Source: Cytobacillus praedii (GTDB taxonomy: Bacteria; Bacillota; Bacilli; Bacillales; Cytobacillaceae). From it: DNA of 64,000 bases. Position 1 is the stretch's first letter, and each line of letters begins with the position of its first letter. The position numbers and the translations under genes were made by a program. The DNA lies in the NCBI RefSeq assembly GCF_001439605.1, contig NZ_LMBX01000023.1, positions 1-64,000 of the forward strand. Reading direction: 5' to 3'. Shown piece after piece: positions 61,194 to 64,000 of this stretch. The notes under the pieces were generated by a model. The model saw only the letters and a list, made by a program, of their open reading frames with translations. It had not been told where the DNA came from and did not search any database.

Positions 61194-62044
61194 GATAATT
61201 TCCTCCCTGTTACTTCTACAAAAATATCACCAAGTGTAGGCTCGTTAGAATAGATTGAAACCACTTTATTTTCCGACATATAATTGTACATTGCTTGTGC
61301 ACCTTCTGGACCGCGATCAATAATTTCCTTGCTGCCATCGGCTAGCTCGACTGTTAATGTATGATCGGCAAATTTCTGCCTTAGTGCTTTCGGTGAATCA
61401 AGCAGCTGGATTGTTCCTTCATTTAAAAAGGCCACACGATCACAAAGTGTTTCTGCTTCATTCATATCATGTGTCGTTAAAAATATCGTTGTTCCTTGCT
61501 CTTTTAAATTCTCCAATCCTTTATATATGTGCTTTGTATTGACTGGATCAAGTGCAGATGTTGGTTCATCCAAGAACAGCAATTCAGGCTTGTGTAAGAA
61601 TGCTCTTGCTAATGTCACACGCTGCAGCATCCCTTTTGATAGCTTGGAAACAACTTTTTTCTTGGCATCCCTTAAATTCACCATATCAAGAACTTCATCT
61701 ATTCGAGTGTGTGGAACTTCATAGAGATCACAGTAAAGCTTTAAATTATCATAAATGGTAAGTCGTGTATAAAGTCCGCTATTATCTGTCAGCACGCCTA
61801 TTTTTTTGCGATAACGAGCTTCCTTTAGCTTTGAAGCTGGCACACCGAATACGTATGCATCTCCATCTGTTTGGGCTAATTGTGCGGTTAAGATTTTTAT
61901 CGTCGTTGTTTTACCAGATCCGCTTGGACCTAAAAATCCAAATGTCTCTCCCTTTCTTACTTTAAATGAAACATCCTTTAATGCTGTTTGGTTGGCAAAC
62001 ATTTTCGCTAGTCCAGTTACTTCTATAATGTTCTCCATTTTCAT
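61190..62044 (-). CDS. ABC transporter ATP-binding protein
   Basis: A 284-residue ATPase of the drug/peptide exporter group. It has Walker A GPSGSGKTTTIK, signature LSKGMLQRVTLARA, Walker B LLFLDEPTSALDP and H-loop TTHDMNE, all intact, with a C-terminal extension of about 70 residues. It pairs with the ABC-2 permease gene that overlaps its 3' end. The gene for the degenerate-ABC/LytTR regulator lies 170 bp upstream in the same orientation. Confidence 0.93.
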   Translation of the reverse strand: MKMENIIEVTGLAKMFANQTALKDVSFKVRKGETFGFLGPSGSGKTTTIKILTAQLAQTDGDAYVFGVPASKLKEARYRKKIGVLTDNSGLYTRLTIYDNLKLYCDLYEVPHTRIDEVLDMVNLRDAKKKVVSKLSKGMLQRVTLARAFLHKPELLFLDEPTSALDPVNTKHIYKGLENLKEQGTTIFLTTHDMNEAETLCDRVAFLNEGTIQLLDSPKALRQKFADHTLTVELADGSKEIIDRGPEGAQAMYNYMSENKVVSIYSNEPTLGDIFVEVTGRKLS

Positions 62045-62213
62045 CCTCCTGGCAAATTTGATTTGTAAATTATCATGTATGCTTCAGCACTGTAAGGCAC
62101 CTCCGCTTTCGTATGATCTAATCTTATGAAACAAATCTTTGCCATGCATTATTATTTGGATGAAAAGAGCATATAACAGACTGAATGGAGTATTACTCAC
62201 ATGGAATGAAGCA

Positions 62214-63278
62214 TTATTTGAGACCTAACATGCCCTTTAATTCTGCCATTTTCGTCTTTGATAACGGGATAGATGACTTTTTCGCATCACCTAATACTAA
62301 AGTAAAGCTATTTCTTGTCCAAGTGACTACCTCACGAACTTTTTGCAAATTCACAATGTAAGAACGATGACATCTAAAGAACCCATATGGATGCAGGCGG
62401 TTCTCAAGTTCGGTCATTGTAAATACACTTGGATACATTTCTCCTTTAATATAAATATTGGATTGCCCTTCATTGCTTTCTATGTAATCTATTTCTGGCG
62501 GATCAAATAATACGATTTTATCATTCACCTTTGTAGGAATCTTTTCAAAGCGAACAGGCTGGATAATTATTTCCTCTTCAATTATTTGATCCTCAGATTT
62601 ATGCTCTTCTTTTGGTAATGCATCTGTTGTCTCTTCGTCAGAAACGACATCCAGTACATGCAAACCCGTTTCGTCTAAGCGGCAGACCTTATCTGTCACT
62701 GAAAGTGCACTCTCCATGTTTCCGGTTAGTACAAGCACGCCTTTGCCTCTTTCACTCAGTTTTCTTACAAGCTTTAAAAATACTCGTTTTGTTTCCAAAT
62801 CAGTATTTTGGTCAGGTTCTTCAAATATAAACAGGGCTGGATCCTGAAAAAGCAAGCGACCAAAATGAACTCGTCTTTTTTCGGAAGCTGTTAGCTTGCT
62901 AACACGAATATTTCTTTTAGGCTCAAGCTGGGTCATACGCAAGGCATCATCCATAGAAATCTCCGAGCTATATAATTTTTTGAAAAAGGCAAAATGATCC
63001 TTTACACTCAATCTTTCATATATTCCATTATCCAAAAGAAACATGCCCACTTGATTAAAGTAAGCCTTTTTTGACTTCATAATTTCATGCCCATTTATGC
63101 TCAGTTCTCCATTTGAAACAGGAAGCTCCCCTAAGAATAATTTTACTAATATCGCCCGCACATTGGTGCTCGAATGAATAGCAATTACCTCATGTTCCGA
63201 TACTTCTAAACTAAAAGCCGGAAAAACTAATGAATGCTCCTCATGTTTTTCTAAATCATTAATTTTCAAAATACTCAC
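62214..63278 (-). CDS. LytTR regulator fused to a degenerate ABC ATPase domain
   Basis: Residues 1-205 follow the layout of an ABC ATPase, but the P-loop position reads IHSSTNVRA (no GxxGxGK[ST]) and the signature is KLTASEKRR in place of LSGGQ. The Walker B strand (ALFIFEEPDQ) remains. After an acidic linker (215-245), residues about 250-354 are a LytTR DNA-binding domain (DYIESNEGQSNIYIKGE; FFRCHRSYIVNLQKV). It is likely a transcription regulator that senses or pairs with an ABC transporter, probably the one encoded directly downstream. GTG 63278 is preceded by AGGTGATC and was preferred to GTG 63287, which lies within that site. Confidence 0.88.
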   Translation of the reverse strand: MSILKINDLEKHEEHSLVFPAFSLEVSEHEVIAIHSSTNVRAILVKLFLGELPVSNGELSINGHEIMKSKKAYFNQVGMFLLDNGIYERLSVKDHFAFFKKLYSSEISMDDALRMTQLEPKRNIRVSKLTASEKRRVHFGRLLFQDPALFIFEEPDQNTDLETKRVFLKLVRKLSERGKGVLVLTGNMESALSVTDKVCRLDETGLHVLDVVSDEETTDALPKEEHKSEDQIIEEEIIIQPVRFEKIPTKVNDKIVLFDPPEIDYIESNEGQSNIYIKGEMYPSVFTMTELENRLHPYGFFRCHRSYIVNLQKVREVVTWTRNSFTLVLGDAKKSSIPLSKTKMAELKGMLGLK

Positions 63279-63436
63279 TGTGATCACCTATTGTTCAAAT
63301 AAATTATTAAGACAAATTATATAAAGGAAAAATACAGGAACTTTTACATTTTTTTCTTTCCATTATTATAACTTTATTATTCTACATTTTCACTACCCTC
63401 CTATTAGTTAATAAAGTGTAATTTTGTAGATTGCTA

Positions 63437-63453
63437 TCCTTTCCTGGGAAATA
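63437..63453. repeat. 17-bp repeat, copy 2 (TCCTTTCCTGGGAAATA)
   Basis: Identical to 60310-60326. A TGTCGAA sequence follows at 63465-63471. It lies between the gatB terminator and the LytTR-ABC gene. Confidence 0.7.
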
Positions 63454-63471
63454 TGAGAGAAAATTGTCGAA

Positions 63472-63508
63472 AAAGAGCTGGTGGAAATATCCACCAGCTC
63501 TTTTTTGC
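63472..63508. terminator. Terminator of the gat operon
   Basis: AAAGAGCTGGTGGA and TCCACCAGCTCTTT pair around AATA. On the minus strand the hairpin is followed by TTCGAC; on the plus strand by TTTTTT. Confidence 0.85.
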
Positions 63509-63509
63509 A

Positions 63510-64000
63510 TTATCTCTTCTTAATTTCCTCTAATAATATTTTATTCACTAATGGCGGGTTAGCTTGCCCTTTTGTTGCTTTCATAATTTGACCAACAAGG
63601 GAGCCAGCTGCCTTTTCTTTTCCATTTTTATAATCCTCAATAATTTTTGGATTGTTATCTAATACTTCGGTAACAATTTTTAAGAGGGCACCTTCATCTG
63701 AAATTTGTACAAGACCCTTATCCTTAACAATTTGCTCAGCACTTCCGCCATTCTCAATCAATTCTTTAAAAACCTTTTTCGCAATCTTTGAAGAGATGGT
63801 TCCGTTCTCAATGAGCTTGATCATTCCTGCAAGTCCTTCAGGAGTTAAAGCTGTTTCATCCAATTCCTTTTGCTCTGCTTTCAAATAGGCTGATACTTCA
63901 CCCATGATCCAGTTGGATGCTTGTTTTGCTTCTGCACCAGCACGGACAGTCGCTTCAAAAAAGTCAGCCATTTCCTTTGTTACGGTCAAAACAGCTGCAT
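63510..64000 (-). CDS. gatB: Aspartyl/glutamyl-tRNA amidotransferase subunit B, C-terminal part
   Basis: The frame runs off the window edge at 64000. The visible 163 residues are the C-terminal end of Gat[21 protein letters not shown], then [13 protein letters not shown] and the YqeY-like tail domain ([47 protein letters not shown]). GatB, in the GatCAB complex, converts Glu-tRNA(Gln) or Asp-tRNA(Asn) to the amide form. It is the last gene of its operon, as shown by the terminator that follows. Confidence 0.95.
   Translation of the reverse strand, partial: AAVLTVTKEMADFFEATVRAGAEAKQASNWIMGEVSAYLKAEQKELDETALTPEGLAGMIKLIENGTISSKIAKKVFKELIENGGSAEQIVKDKGLVQISDEGALLKIVTEVLDNNPKIIEDYKNGKEKAAGSLVGQIMKATKGQANPPLVNKILLEEIKKR

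Overview
This window looks like chromosomal DNA of an AT-rich, endospore-forming member of the Bacillaceae. The evidence is the Bacillus-type ribosome binding sites and intrinsic terminators, the gatB / dagK / rlmCD neighbourhood, PhoP-type direct repeats, two intergenic repeat families I associate with Bacillus genomes, and the protein families present (PlsY, PpaC, PtsH with a regulatory serine, S8 protease, ECF sigma factors). I see no phage, no intact insertion sequence, no rRNA, no tRNA and no CRISPR array. No species is named because nothing here fixes it.

Layout. 1-2.9 kb: a 52-bp tandem array, a PhoP-box promoter, secreted alkaline phosphatase and a lipoprotein. 2.98-11.1 kb (minus strand): a complete amino-sugar phosphotransferase locus comprising EIIA, a BglG/LicT-type antiterminator with an apparent ATT start, EIICB, HPr, EI, CutC, NagA and NagB. 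Two tandem copies of an interspersed repeat lie in its leader. 11.4-16.9 kb: a short unannotated-size protein, acetyltransferases, TetR and AraC/GyrI regulators and a Gly/Phe/Tyr-rich protein. 17-20.6 kb: a membrane-anchored glucosaminidase-like protein and a 790-residue, probably two-domain isoprenoid synthase. 20.8-27.1 kb: two alpha/beta hydrolases, a double-HTH MerR protein, a zinc hydrolase, DUF1456 and a diguanylate cyclase.

27.2-33.6 kb (minus strand): a cobalamin uptake and salvage operon (btuF, btuC, btuD, adenosyltransferase, cytosolic BtuF-like protein, CbiA) behind a cobalamin riboswitch with its own terminator; a third copy of the interspersed repeat sits between that terminator and btuF. 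33.9-36.1 kb: an SRPBCC protein and a MATE exporter. 36.3-41.5 kb: a cytosolic 5'-nucleotidase-family phosphatase divergent from phnD-phnC-phnE-phnE, whose promoter has the same PhoP-box geometry as the alkaline phosphatase promoter, so the two loci look like one phosphate-starvation response. 41.6-48 kb: an ECF S component, a 1332-residue secreted S8 protease and a divergent secreted repeat protein, sharing a 0.7-kb region with three similar palindromes.

48.4-64 kb: rlmCD and dagK, then an ECF sigma/anti-sigma/membrane-protein operon, plsY, ppaC, a nitronate monooxygenase, a thioredoxin-like protein, an ABC transporter with a regulator that fuses a degenerate ABC ATPase to a LytTR DNA-binding domain, and the 3' part of gatB at the window edge. 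The most unusual items are the degenerate-ABC/LytTR regulator cassette flanked by a shared 17-mer, two genes whose best Shine-Dalgarno-aligned start is ATT, the double-domain isoprenoid synthase, and several tandem arrays whose periods are close to whole numbers of helical turns (20-21 and 52 bp).
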